This document shows positions 10,901 through 25,522 of a stretch of DNA of 64,000 nucleotides, piece by piece. The stretch is from Chrysogorgia sp. JL179-B06. Lineage: Eukaryota; Cnidaria; Anthozoa; Scleralcyonacea; Chrysogorgiidae. The notes under the pieces are model-generated. The model was given only the letters and a program-made list of their open reading frames with translations, ran no database searches and was not told the DNA's origin. The stretch is from assembly GCA_035772405.1 (NCBI GenBank), contig JAYKKM010000337.1, positions 742,501 to 806,500 on the forward strand, written 5' to 3'. The translations under genes were made by a program, and so were the position numbers. Position 1 is the first letter of the stretch. Every line of letters begins with the position of its first letter.

Positions 10901-13900
10901 TGGCTGTTGATTTTATTGAGGGAGGAAAACCCTCGAATTAAGCATGGGAGAGATCAACCAATAACTCTACTCACATGAGTTCAAGCTCGAGAATCACACG
11001 AGGTTACTCCCAGATGGTCACCCATCCAAGTACTAACCCCGTCCGACCGAGTGCAGGCAGCGTCCTAACAACACACGCTACCCGCCTACTGAGACTCCGA
11101 GATGGAGAGCTTAGGTTACAATGATGTACTAGTTCGATTGTTATATATACTGCCTATATGCGGCAGTCTTAATCGTTTTTTCTCTGAACTGCGCATACAC
11201 AATACCTTTTTCTTTGTACATGACATAAAATCTTTCTGGAAATCCTCCGTCGCCATCTCCCGGATTAAAAGTGACATTCACGCTTTCCTCTGTGAGTGCT
11301 TGAACACGAGGTGGTTTTGGGACGACAGGCACTGGAAATAAACCACAAAAAACTGATTTGATGCTCAAGGCAAACATATCACCGCAAAGGCTGGAAAGAG
11401 GGTAGGGTAGATGCTCGGATGAGGAAACAACTGACAACTTATGATTATATGTGTGAAGTTGATCGTCCAGGTTGTTGTAGTCTTGAGAAAGACTGTTGTT
11501 GGTGACTGACGTTTCGACTGCCTCATCGGCGGTCATCTTCAGAGTCAAGTAAAGCGTATTTGTCAGGGTTTGTCTATATATACGTCTGGTTCATTACGTC
11601 ATCGTTTGTTTGTGTCATAATTAGTGTGAGTGGGTGTCGCGTCATGCGTTAAGCGTGGGCCAATATTGTTTGTAAGCGTGGGCCAATATTGTTTGTCATG
11701 CGTTAAGCGTGGGTATATTGTTTGTCGGTAGGTCTATTGTTCGTTGGTGCGTGCGAAAAAGTCTTTTGTATGGTGTCGGTATAATTGTTGTGATCTGTTA
11801 AGTGGTTTATGTTCCAAGTTGGTATACCAACTTTCTAATGTAAGTCGCTGTTTGTAGTTTGTGTTAATGGCACGATACATGACCGCCGCTGATGCCGTCG
11901 AAACGTCAGTCACCAGCAACAGTCTTTCTCAAGACTACAACAACCTGGACGATCAACTTCACACATCTAATGATACTCCTAGGTTCAAACCATTTACTTT
12001 ATTGACAACTTATTCTGCTAACATCCTTTACAAATCGTATATAGTTCCTGTATTGGATTATTGTGATTGTGTGTGGGCATGTTGCAACAAAGGAGAAAGT
12101 GATCTCTTAGATTGTCTTCAGCGACGTGCTGCTCGAATTGTTTTTAGATCATGCGCTTACCAAACTTAAATAGGAAACATACAGCAGGCGCAGGAAACAT
12201 GTTCTCAAACTTGTTGAGAAATGTCTCAAAAAACAGGTCCCTCGATTTTTCGTAAACTATTTTACTCTTAACCGAGAAATAATTCAAAGGTCCACCAGAC
12301 AGAGTAATGTACTTCATCTGCCTAGAGTGAGAACTGAAGCAGCTAGAAAGTCCTTATTTTATAATGGTTGTATTGTTTTCAATAGTTTTAACTCTTAAAT
12401 GGTTCGCTGTAGTTTTTTTGTAATTTTATTTTAGCTTTAATTGTAGTGTTATGTAATTTAATATATTACTAATACTTTTTGGCGGACATAATGACATAAC
12501 ATAACGCCTCGCAAAGAAAACCATGCCATTTTTCCAAACAAAAGAGAGCGAAAAATTATGCGTCAACCTACCGCGACTTGCAGTGGGTCCCCCTGACGCG
12601 AACTCGCTCATCTTGCTCTTCTTGTCGCCATTCACAACAACCGTGCCAAACAGATACGTCTTACGACTTTCTAAACCGCTGATCACTATGTGCGATCTTC
12701 CGTCATCTTGGATCAGCCATGTTTCTTTGCTCTTCTTCAAGTTGTCATCATCTTGGCCTATACCAAAAGCGAGAAACAGCTTATAATACAGAAAGTTTAA
12801 AAGGATACTCCAGCCAAAATACAAATGTAGTTCATATGAAAGATCTTACTGACTTTAGTTTATTTCCAAATTTTCAGCATTCCTATCAATTTAGTTAAGA
12901 AGATGTTGAAAATTTGAAAATTTGAGAATTTTGACGCCATATTTATTTTGAAAATATGATTTCACTGAGTGCTTCTTTATCGGCAGTGGAGTTGTTTTGA
13001 TGGCGATCACATAGTGATAGCTGTTGTGAATGCTCTTTGGAGGAGAATTAGTTGAAATAAACTATTTAGTTCCTCATGCAGGAAAGTAGAGGAGCTTCTT
13101 AGGGATAATACGAGATAGAATCATGGCGTCGAAATTGGACAAACTCTTCAACTGCCATATCTTCATAACTTAATCGATTTGAATGCTAAAACTTTAGAAA
13201 TAAACTAAAGTCAGTAAGCTCTTTCGTATGAACTACATTTTGTATTTTAACTGGTGTATCTACCCCTTCAAGATAGTTAACCGACTTTAGCAGTGGAAGG
13301 CATCAATACCTTTTTCTTTGTACATAACATAAAATCTTTCTGGAAATCCTCCGTCGCCATCTCCGGGCTTAAAAGTGACATTCACGCTGTCCTTTGTGAG
13401 TCCTTGAACACCAGGAGGTTTGGGAACGACAGGCACTGGAAATAAACCACGAAGACAACGTTAATATTTCGCATTATTGTGTGACTGACCACATATCTAT
13501 GAGCTGGGAGACACAGGTTCATATCCTGGGTCGGACCACCACTCAGGGTCTTAAAAATAATTGAGGAGAAAGTGCTGCCTTTGCAATAATACCAGCAAAT
13601 GGTAAGACTTCTCGGATAACGACCTTAAATCGTAGGCCCTCGGAACCCCTATCAATTGGGCTTCTAGCCTGATAAATCTAATAAACTAAACTAAATTCTA
13701 AAAACTCTGGATATTTTTGTCAAAAATAAACCCAAGCTGGTAAAGGAGGTTGTAACATTGAGTTTTATACGTTTTATATATAAGGTGTTGTACACAAAGA
13801 TGTAACCGGGGTTGACTGAAATGAAGATTGGATGCCCCCTCTAGTGTTATTTATGATCATATACGCTTTTTGCGGATCGGTAAGTTTTGGCGGGAAAATA

Positions 13901-16900
13901 TCTGACTTGATTTGAGTGAATATAAAAGACAGTTATAGCCTATAATACCGAACAATAAAATGTGCTGGGGCATCAGCACCGCTTTTCTTTAACGGTTTTC
14001 ATCTAAAGCACGGCAAATAAATGTCGAACTGGAGTAAAAATGAAACGAAAGCTTCAGGTAAATACTTTTCCGTATAAACCTCGCACTCTGCCAACGAACA
14101 TACCTCGTATTAAAGTCGTTTTGAGCACCTCCACAACGATCACCCCAGGCCCCGCCGACGTCACGGCATTGATGGAGACTTTGTATTCACGTTCAGGTTC
14201 TAAGTCCTTGAAAAGGTACTCCATTTCACCACCGTCCAGCTCAACTGCGGGCTTACCTTCGACTTCGGTGACATAACCTGTTATTTCGCCATTTGGTTGC
14301 TGAGGTGGTTTCCACTTCGCCTACAAAAGATGCAGAATAGGGCTGTATGACTCGGCTAGTAGCCGTATTATATATTATGGCTATAGTTAAAGTGTTTATG
14401 AAACGAAAATTGAGGTGACTTTTTTATTGATTTATTTGAGAGAACCTCTCAAACGATAAAGAATGGCGTTTGTAGTTCTTTAATATCGTATCTCGTTCTC
14501 GAGTTATTCAAGATTGTGTACCATTATGATGAATCCGTAAATGAAGCATATCTTCAAAACTATTGAGCAAAATTGTTTGAAACTTTACACAAGTATACAG
14601 GTCACTAAATTGAATATCCCCACATCAACTTTATCGTTACCATAGCAATATATATTAGTTCCCAGACCTTTCATCCTGCAGCAAATATTTTCTATTTTCC
14701 ATCATGCCCTACAAAGATTTTGTCTCGAAGTTGCTCTGTTTTGTTGGCAATACTATTGAAAATATACCTCACTGATCAACAGTTAAATATTTGTTTAGAA
14801 AAGGCAGAATATAAACATGTTTATGAGAGGAATAAAGGAGTCTGGGAACTAATATGTTACCATGGCAACGATAACATTTACGTGGGTTATTCAATTTAGT
14901 GACCTGTATACTTGTGCAAAGTTTCAAGAAATTTTGTTCAATAGTTTTGTAGATATGCTTCATTTTCTGATTCATCATAATGGTGGGTACAACTAGTGAC
15001 GTCATAGGTCATATTACACAATCTTGAATAACTTGAGAACGAGATAAGGTATGGAAGAACCACAAACGCCATTCTTTATCGTTTGAGAAGTTCTCTCAAA
15101 TAAATCAATAAAAAAGTCACCTCAATTTTCGTTTCATAAACACTTTAATGGAAGGTGGATGGCATCAAATGTTGCTCGCTGCGAACACTTTATTGCGATG
15201 ATTGGAAAATAGTATAAATAAGTTAGTGTTAGTGTTAGGCCGTTAGTGTTAGGGTTAGTATCAGGACGTTAGTAATAAGGTTAGTATAGGGTTGTTAAGT
15301 ATAATACTGTAGCGACTGACTACCTTTCGTCAATGCAACATATTTGCGCTTCCTTATTAAGAATACATACTACATACCCCTATCACTGAAATAAAAAATT
15401 AAATAAAAATTACAAAAACCTGTATGTATTTTCCAAACGTCGTATATCTGATGTGATGGGGTGGCCCAGGGGTGTCCTCTTTCGTGTCGAAGACCAGCGG
15501 TTTAGTTCGCGGGCCGTCTCCTCCTTTGTTGTATGCTCGTAATGACATGGTGTATGTCTTGTAAGGTAGAAGGTCGTTTATCTTGTGTTGTTTTTTGTCT
15601 CCACCTTCGACGAGTACTTCGCAAGGCTTGTCTTCTTTGTTACATTGATTATGGTGTTGGCTGCGCGAGCGACGACGTTTTGTATTTGAATCTTCCTTGT
15701 ACCAGTAGCTGATCTAAAACACGACATGACGACATGAAGAAATGTTTAAATTGCCTATCTCACGTTTGCGGATTTTACATATTCGTAATATTTAGGTCTT
15801 CCTGAGCAAAATCATAATATATCTTGTCAGCCGAAAATTTCATCTTCATGGAGTTTTTCGCTGTTAAAGTGCCCTAACCTGAAAATGTTTTATTATCTTA
15901 TTTGGAAGAACTTTCAAAATGATAAAGTAACTTCTTTTGAAGATTTTCGTTTCTTTGCTTTCTTTTTGAGATATATCAGTTTGTTTGATATGCAAATTTC
16001 CGGAATTTACGTCATGAAATTTTTGGCTGACAATTTATATTATGATTTTGCTCAGGAAGACCCAAATATTACGGATATGTAATAAAACATAAAAAACATG
16101 AAATCGGCGATTGCAATAATGTTGATGGTGTTGTCTCAACCGGTTTTTCAAAAAGTTATGAAAAATTACATTTACCCCCCCCCCCCCCTAAAACGTTTCG
16201 CAGTGTACATTTCTGCCTCATTCTAGTTACTTGCATAGCTCTAGTGCCAGTGCTGATAATTGAAAAGTTTTGCACTTGCAGCATTAAATTGTATCTGAAC
16301 AAATCACATTGATTGTAATATGTAAATTTAATGCAAATTAGGATTTCTAAACTCACTAGACTGACAAAGATTTCTCCCCTCCGGAAAACTGAGCACTGTC
16401 TAATACTTTTCAAAACTCAAGAGTAACACTAGGGCTGTGCAAGAAACTAGAAAGAAGCACAAAACTACATTGTGAAACGTTTTAGAGGGAAACATCTGAT
16501 TATTTATAGTTTGCGCTCAATACACTTCGTGAGTGGACAACAAGGTAGCAGCTGTTTAATTTGTTATATTTGCTTACCTTATAACCCAAGGCTGTAACGC
16601 TGCCCATTGGTTCCCACGAAAGTATGACGTACCTTGGACCAATGGTTTTGTACGTAAATGACTGTGGAGCCAAAGTTGGTGCTGGAAATGTTCAAGGTGT
16701 GATTAGTGATGACCAGCTTTTTAAGGTATGCTATGTTGTGTGATGTGGTTATTATAGTGTTTTTTTGTGTTCCGTTCTGTGTACGGGTTAATGAATTGTG
16801 GATGTGTCGTGAGATAATTAAGAATTATTACAGTGCTGATAGACAGTCGATCTAGTTTTTGTGAATGAAATGGTATGCGATGCTATGTCATGCTGTGCTG

Positions 16901-19900
16901 TGCTGTGCTGTGCTGTGCTGTGCTGTGCTGTGCTGTGCTGTGCTGTGCATTGCTGTGCATTGACGTGCTGTGCTGTGCATTGACGTGCTGTGCATTAATG
17001 TGCTGTGTGCATTAATGTGCTGTGCTGTGCTGTGCTGTGCTGTGCTGTGCTGTGCTGTGCTGTGCTGTGCTGTGCTGTGCTGTGCATTAATGTACTGTGT
17101 GCATTAATGTGCTGTGTGCATTAATGTGCTGTGTGCATTAATGTGCTGTGCTGTGCTGTGCTGTGCTGTGCAGTGCACTGACGTGCTGGCGCATTGACAT
17201 TCCGTGCATTGACGTGCCGTGCATTGACGTGCTGTGCTGTGCTGTCCGTGCCGTGCCGTGCCGTGCCGTGCCGTACCGTGCCGTGCTGTGTTTCGTGAAC
17301 TTTGTAGAAGACTCACAAAAATTAATCTAGTTCTTTAAACTCAGAACATCTCTCAGTCCTAGGCTTACCTGCTTTTATCGTCCGCGCGGATTTCACGGCG
17401 CATTCTGGCCCAGACCCTTCGTTATTGTTGCTCTGAACTGTGATCTCCCACAGTTGATCGTTTCCAGCCTTGGTAATGGTGAACCTTGGTTGTGCTTGCT
17501 GGCTAACTGTCTCGTGCTGCCACGTTGAATTGGGCTTGCGGTAGCTGACGATGTAGCTGAATGCTGGTCCATTTTCATCAATAGATGGTACTTTCTGAAA
17601 CCATGGTAACATAAAACGTACGTGAGAATGAGGCAAAACGTTTCTTTGTTGGTTAATAATGGACGATAATAATGTACGATTGTCAGAAATATTTTCTGAG
17701 GATTTGATCTTGAATATATCGTCCATATATCGCGTCTGTCTGCTCCAAGCTCTGCCACATTCACTACTACAGCTGTTGAAGTTTAGAAGAGAATCATATT
17801 TACCTTCCACGTGATCTCAATAGTGCGCGGTTTCGTCGCGTTTCCTGCTACGTTCTCTGGGCATTTTGTTGGCTCTGTGGTGAAGATTAAAGCGTGAATA
17901 TGTTACAGAGTTTCCCTTCTTTCAACCTACCATTCCGTTTCCTCCATACCTCCTTCCTTCCTTTCATTCATTCATTCCCTCTCCTTCCATTTCCTCCATC
18001 CTTCCATTCCCACCCTCCTTATAGTCCCTCTTTTACCCTCCATTCCATTCCCATCGTTACATTTCATTTCCCTCCTTCGCTTCCATTCTCCTCTTCCCCT
18101 TTTATTCCCCTCATTCCCTTCAATTCCCCTCCTTCCATTCCGTTCCTTCCTTTCCATTCCCCTCCTTCCATTCTCCTCCCTCCTTGCCCTCCCTCCTTTC
18201 CATCCTCTCCTTTCATCCTTCCATTCCCTTCCTTCCATTTCCTTCCCCCTTTTCATTCCATTCAATTCCCCTGCTTCCATCCCCGTCCTTCCTTTCCATC
18301 GCTCATTTCATTCCCTTCCATTTCCCTCCTTCCATTCCCTCCTTCCATTCCTTCTCTCCTCCTTCCTCCTCTCCATCCATCCTCTCTCCCTCCTTTCTCC
18401 ATCCCAATTGTTCCATTTATTTATCAGCATTTCATTTCGCCTCACTGCGCTTCTCATTCCTTCCCCTTCTCATTCCTTCCCCTTCTCATTCCTTCCCCTT
18501 CCCCTTCTCATTCCTTCCCTTCTCATTCCTTCCCCTTCTCATTCCTTCCCCTTCTCATTCCTTCCCCTTCTCATTCCTTCCCCTTCTCATTCCTTCCCCT
18601 TCTCATTCCTTCCCCTTCTCATTCCTTCCCCTTCTCATTCCTTCTCATTCCTTCCCCTTCTCATTCCTTCCCCTTCTCATTCCTTCCCCTTCTCACTCTC
18701 TTCGATAATTTATTTCATCATTCCTGCAAGTGAACAAAGTCAACTACACGTTACGTCGTCACTCGCAGTCTATGATAGGGGTGCACCGGATAGTGCTTTT
18801 TACTATACGGCCGGATACCGGATTTGCCGGATAGTTGAAAAATACCCGGCCGGATACATTGAAAATAACTAACCCATGCTTCAATTCAGGGTTTGAGCCT
18901 GCAGTTATACCAATAACAATGTTATAACTGCAGTCTCAAATAGTACTGTGGTTTGCAAGTATAAATAGTATTAAACTATGAAAAATTGAAAATGAAATGA
19001 TTAATCCAACTTCGTCTAATGATCTATAAACATGTGTAAAAGACGCAGGCTAGTATAAAAGATAAAAAATATATATATGAAATTATAATTTATTAAGCTT
19101 CGTATGAAATAGATTAATGGATCTTATTCATAAATGTAAACAAACATTATGGAAACGTGTTAAGTTGTTAAGTGTTAACTGTTATGAGCGACTTTGTGTG
19201 TGAGCTATATTGTTACTAAATTTCATTACCGAACTTAGTTTTTTTGCAAGTTGATATCTTTTGTCTGTTTAACTCTTTCCTGTCCGGTCCAGTCAAAAGG
19301 GGTCATAGAAGACCCCCGAAGTCGTCAATCGAAAAACACGGCACACGGTAACGCAAGATTAAAAATTGAAATTCGACAAGCGCCAGGGACATGAGATCCA
19401 CTCACACGCCAAATTTGATTTGATTTCATAAACAACTCTGCGATTGGTGGCATTTTGAATTTTCACGATGCTACGCTGGCGTGCAAGATGGCATTTTCTA
19501 GAAAAATGGAAGTTTTTCAACCTGATTTATGATAATTAATGCTAATTTATGTAATCATGATGTGTCTTGTTCGGAAAATTCAAAAGCATTGGTAACAGCC
19601 GGTTTATTGGGCTTTCAGAAAAGGTATAGGTTTCGCAACAGTTATGGATATTTCGAGAGATATCGATAGAACAAAGAGGGAGTTCAATTTTGCATGTTTT
19701 TCAGCCGGACAGGAAAGAGTTAAGAAGATAGTTAACCATAACCAACAATACTGGAACACTAAACAAGCTCAATATTGCTATTTTGTTGTATTAATGTCTA
19801 TTTTTATTATATTTGAATTAACACAAATTTAATACGCCTTGGAAAACTGTCAAAAACAAATTATCCGGTATCCGGCCCGATAATAGAAAATATCCGTAAG

Positions 19901-22900
19901 GATACCGGATAGTGAGATTATCCACTATCCGGCTGGATACTAAATCCGGTGCACCCTTGGATGTGATATCTACTTGTGTTAAATCTAACTTCGTCACAGC
20001 TTCCCCACTCTTACTTGAAGCAGGCGTTTTGCATCTATTTCCATCGGTCGCAGAACTAGGTCTACTCGTGCCGTATTTATTAACAGCGATAATTCGGAAA
20101 CTAATATCGCTCCACGGATTCAATCCACGAATGGCGCTCGTTTCCGACATCACGTCCACGTGTACCGAGATGGCGTGCCACGTGTCACTGTCGTGCGACG
20201 AGCTCCACTCTATCAGGAGCCGGGTCAGCGGCACGTACGGACTTCGGTAAGGAATTATCCACGATAGCATGGTTTCGAAATTTGAACAATCGCTCTCTGG
20301 CGTTAGGGTTTCAGGAGGATCAGGGACACCTAGGAACAACGAGAGATGAGAGGGAGGCTAGGGAACGGCAAACTTGCGTGTTTTTGTGCTGTGATAGAGA
20401 CATTAAAGTGCATATAACGTCTGTGGGAATTTAACATATTTGTAATCTATCGACTCTCCTGAGAAAAATTGTAATATATCTTGTCAGCTGAAAATTTCAT
20501 CTTCATAGACTTTTTTGCTGTTAAAGTTGACGGAAATGACGTCATAGCGGGAATCTGTAAAGAGGTTTTCATATAGACAGATGCCCGCTATGACGTCATT
20601 TGCGTCAACTTCAACAGCAAAAAAGTCTATGAAGATGACATTTTCAGCTGACAAGATATATTATAATTTATCTCAGGAGAATCGATAGATTACAAATATG
20701 TTAAATCCCCACAGACGTTATATGCACTTTAAAGAGTGAGTATCAACCATCGTGCATTGCGCGTTTGTGTTTATCTTTCCGTACGATAACGAAGTGTTTT
20801 GAAGTGCTTCGTTGCCAACTTGACGTGGTAAATACTGGCCGGAAATTCGCCGAGTCTTTTCAAAACCCTATAGACGCTTTTGTATTCGTAAATAATCCAA
20901 ATACGTCGACTCATGCAGTACCTGATTTTTTTGTTTGACCTCGTCACTTGGTCTTTCACGCTTCGCGTCAGTCAAGGCTGACATAATTCGAAACGAAAGT
21001 CAATGCTTCTAATTTCCTGTGGTAACGAATTCCACAGTTTTGGTGCGGCAACTGAGAAATTCAATGTTCGGTCTCCATGAGTCACCGTTTTGGATTTTGG
21101 CTCAAGTAGTAGATTTTGGTTAGATGATCTTAAAGTACGAGTAGGTTTATATTTAGTTCTATAATATTAGTAATATAAATTGGTGCCTGACCATGTAAAG
21201 CGGCTTTGAAAGTATTTATCAGTATCTTAAAAACAATCCTTGATCTCACTGGCAACAAGTGGAGATTATGATATTATTTCATCACTTTATCGTACCTTGA
21301 ACGATGACAGTGGCAGATGCGATTTTCTCAACGTATGTTGGTTGGTTAACGTAGGCAACGCATTCGTAGGTTCCGCTGTCGGAAAGCTAGAAAGGGAATT
21401 TATTATCGGTTAAAATAATCTCTTGTTTTCATCTCGTTGTTATTGTCTTCTCATCACCGGTGAGATGTTCTATCAATTGAGCTACATTAGACTTATTTCC
21501 TTTCCTTGCCTTTTCTTCCTTTCTCTTCTCTTCGTTTAGTTTCTCTCATCATTTTATCTCTCCCTCCTTAATAACCTACCTCAGAATCGAGTAGAAATAG
21601 CGTGTGGGTGTCCGCAGCCCAGAGATGCCGTCCGCCATCCAACTTTTGACCCAGAAACGTCCATCTGTACGAAATATCTAACGGCGGGTCGGAACCAGCT
21701 TCGCAGGATAGTGAGAACTGCTCTCCTTTTGTAACGTTTTTTTGTTTCGGCCGTTTCTTGAACATTATCTCTCCTACGAAAATCCAGAACAATGTTGTGC
21801 TGTCAACTGTGATTGTACTGCCAACTATGAATAATGTTGTGCTGTCAACTGTAAACAATGTTCTGCTGCCAACTATGAATAATGTTGTACTGCCAACTGT
21901 AAACAATGTTGTGCTGTCAACTGAGAACAATGTTGTGTTGTCAACTGTGAACAATGTTGTGTTGTCAACTGTGAACAATGTTGTGTTGCAAACTGTGAAC
22001 AATGTTGTGCTGCCAACTGTAAACAATGTTCTGCTGCCAACTGTGAACAATGTTGTACTGCCAACTGTAAACAATGTTGTGCTGCCAACTATGAATAATG
22101 TTGTGCTGTCAACTGTAAATAATGTTGTGCTGTCAACTGTGAACAATGTTGTGTTGTCAACTGTGAACAATGTTGTGTTGTCAATTGTGAACAATGTTGT
22201 GCTGTCAACTGTAAACAATGTTCTGCTGCCAACTATGAATAATGCTGTACTGCCAACTGTAAACAATGTTCTGCTGCCAACTATGAATAATGTTGTACTA
22301 CCAACTGTAAACAATGTTCTGCTGCCAACTATGAATAATGTTGTGCTGTCAACTGTAAACAATGTTGTGCTGTCAACTGTGAACAATGTTGTGCTGTCAA
22401 CTGTGAACAATGTTGTGCTGCCAACTGTGAACAATGTTGTGCTGCCAACTGTGAACAATGTTGTGCTGCAACTGTGAACAATGTTGTACTGTCAACTGTG
22501 AACAATGTTGTGCTGTCAACTGTGAACAATGTTGTGCTCTCAACTGTGAACAATGTTGTGCTGTCAACTGTGAACAATCTTGCGCTGTCAACTGTGAACA
22601 ATATTTTACGTATCCACATATGTTCCGCAATACCTCAACTGTCCTATAATGCCCCTAGCTATCCTCAATTGTCATATAATGTCCCTACCTATCGAGACAG
22701 TTATATGTCCTGTTGCTTTCCCAATCATATTCGTTGCCACACAAGTGTAGTTCCCTGCATCTGCTTTAGTCAGATTGTTGATAATCAGATCCTGCATATT
22801 GTCCGCCAACTCGTATTTTTCTGTCGTATTGATTTCTAGTTTCACGTCGTTGTTAAACCATTGATGAACGGCATCTGGGGTGGCTTCTGATCGACATGAG

Positions 22901-25388
22901 ATGACCCCCGTTGTGTTCACCATTAGTGTGATCTGACGGTCGAGTTTGGTGATGGTTGGACGTTTCGCTGTTGGGAGAAATACATCATGGTGAGTACTGA
23001 CCAGCTGTTTACTACTTTAGTACTGACCATCATTGTGACCAGCTGTTGTGCTCACCACACATGTCTAGTGGTTACCACACATGTCTATGAGCTGGGAGAC
23101 ACAGGTTCAAATCCTCAGTCGGACCTCCACTCCGGGTCTTCGGATAACGACCTTAAATCGTAGGCCCTCGGAACCTTGGGCTTCTAGCTTGTTGGGGTAT
23201 TCCGTTCACCTAAGAGTGATCAATCTAATAAACTAAACTGCTGAATCAAAAGCCATTCCGGAATTCAACTAGAAATACGTCTCTGCAATAACCCGTCGCC
23301 CGCCTTTGCTACCCCATCCATGGTTCCCAGGGCCCATGGTTTCCAGGGCTGTTTCGTCGTACGTAGATTTTGAACGTTATCTCGGCCAATATTTACTCGA
23401 TTTCAATTCTGAAAACAGATTTGGAATTAGCGAGTCTAAATACATAACATACGTGTCTACTATATTACGAGAACGTGCATACCCTTCGTAAAAACGGTTT
23501 ATGTACTTAGAAATTAGTCGGCAATCAGGCGGCCGCTTCGTCGTATATTATTGTGAACATTATCTCGATCAACATTTAACCGTTTTCAATTCTGAAAACA
23601 GATTTGGAATTACCGAGTCTAAATACATAACATACGTTTCTATTATATTACGAGAACGTGCATACCCTTCGTAAAAACGGTTTATGTACTTAGAAATTAG
23701 TCGGCAATCAGGCGGCCGCTTCGTCGTATATTATTGTGAACATTATCTCGATCAACATTTAACCGTTTTCAATTCTGAAAACAGATTTGGAATTACCGAG
23801 TCTGAATACATAACATACGTGTCTATTATATTACGAGAACGTGCATACCCTTCGTAAAAATGGTTTATGTAACTTAGAAATTAGTCGGTAATCAGGGGGC
23901 CGCTTCGTCGTATATTATTGTGAACGTTATCTCGATCAATATTTAACCGTTTTCAATTCTGAAAACAGATTTGGAATTACCGAGTCTAAATACATAACAT
24001 ACGTGTCTATTATATTACGAGAACGTGTATACCCTTCGTAAAAACGGTTTATGTAACTTATAAATTAGTCAGCAATCAGGCGGCCGCTTCGTCGTATATT
24101 ATTGTGAACGTTATCTCTATCAATATTTAACCGTTTTCAATTCTGAAAACAAATTTGGAACTAGCAAGTCTGAATACATAACATACGTGTCTATTATATT
24201 ACGCAAACCCCTTCGTAAAACCTGTTTATGTAGTTCGTCAGATCACAAATCGCCAATAGCCGCTTCGCGTTGTCTGCCCTGCAGATATTGTTCGATTCAA
24301 ACGGATCACGTTTTATAATCACTTTTTACTTGATGACTTATGATCTCTTTTTACTTCCTTATAACTTATAAGGAGTTGGACCTCGTCGCTCGCTCTGTAC
24401 GAAAACCTCAGGCAAATACGTAATAAGATAAAAGCGAAAGAGATCCTGATGTACCTTTGACGATCATGAAAACAGTCTGGTACTGAAATCCAAACTTATT
24501 CTTTGCCACGCATTGGTACATGCCGTTGTCTTCTTGCGTCACTCTGTGGAATGTTAGTATTCCTCCTTCGATTGTATGTCTGCCACTGCAAAGAAAAAGG
24601 AGTCTTATTTCCACCAGAAATAGCGAACATAATTCGCTCCATATGGCATGGATGTAATAACAACAAAGACGTATTATGAGCACACTATTCTCAATGCTCT
24701 TACAACAATAAATTCTTAAAGTGTCTCTGACGTTTGGGGATTTTACATATTCGTAATGTTTAGGTCTTCCTGAGCAAAATCATAATATATCTTGTCAGCC
24801 GAAAGTTTCATCTTCCTTGACTTTTTTTGCTGTTAAAGTTATCAGATGTGATGTCACAAGAGGCATTTTTGTGGCAAGTAACAAAAGAAAACTGGTTTAT
24901 AAAATAACAAATTAAAAACGCAAGCGCTGATTGGCTGAAAGCCGTGTTTCTATAACTCGATGGAAAACATGGATTTTTCCCGCCATTTTTATAAAATGGT
25001 CTGTAAGACGAACCTTTGCTCACAAACAGCTAAAATGTCGATAAATATGTTCTGTGACAGCCAACAAGAAGAAAAACGAGAATATTGGATTCTTTTGTTC
25101 ACAGTTAAGAGCGTATACCAACACCATACAAAAGAGTTCTTCGCACGCACCAACGAACAATAGACCTACCGACAAACAATACACCAACGCTTAACGTAAC
25201 ACCCGCTCACATTGATTATGACACAAACAAACGATGACGTAATGAACCAGACGTATATATAGGCAAACCCTGACAAACACGCTTTACTTGACTCTGAATA
25301 TGACCGCCACTGAGGCCGTCGAAACGTCAGTCACCAACAATAGTCTTTCTCAAGACTACAACAACCTGGACGATCAACTTCACACAAC

Positions 25389-25464
<76 letters not shown>

Positions 25465-25488
25465 AATAATTTATTTTTTTAAATTTTC

Positions 25489-25522
<34 letters not shown>

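Noticed and set aside
14769..15005. 78-codon minus frame
   Set aside because: Lies in the fold-back element 14387-15148 and has no family features.
23345..24245. CRISPR-like array
   Set aside because: Whole 180-bp units are repeated with no variable spacers; it is a satellite.
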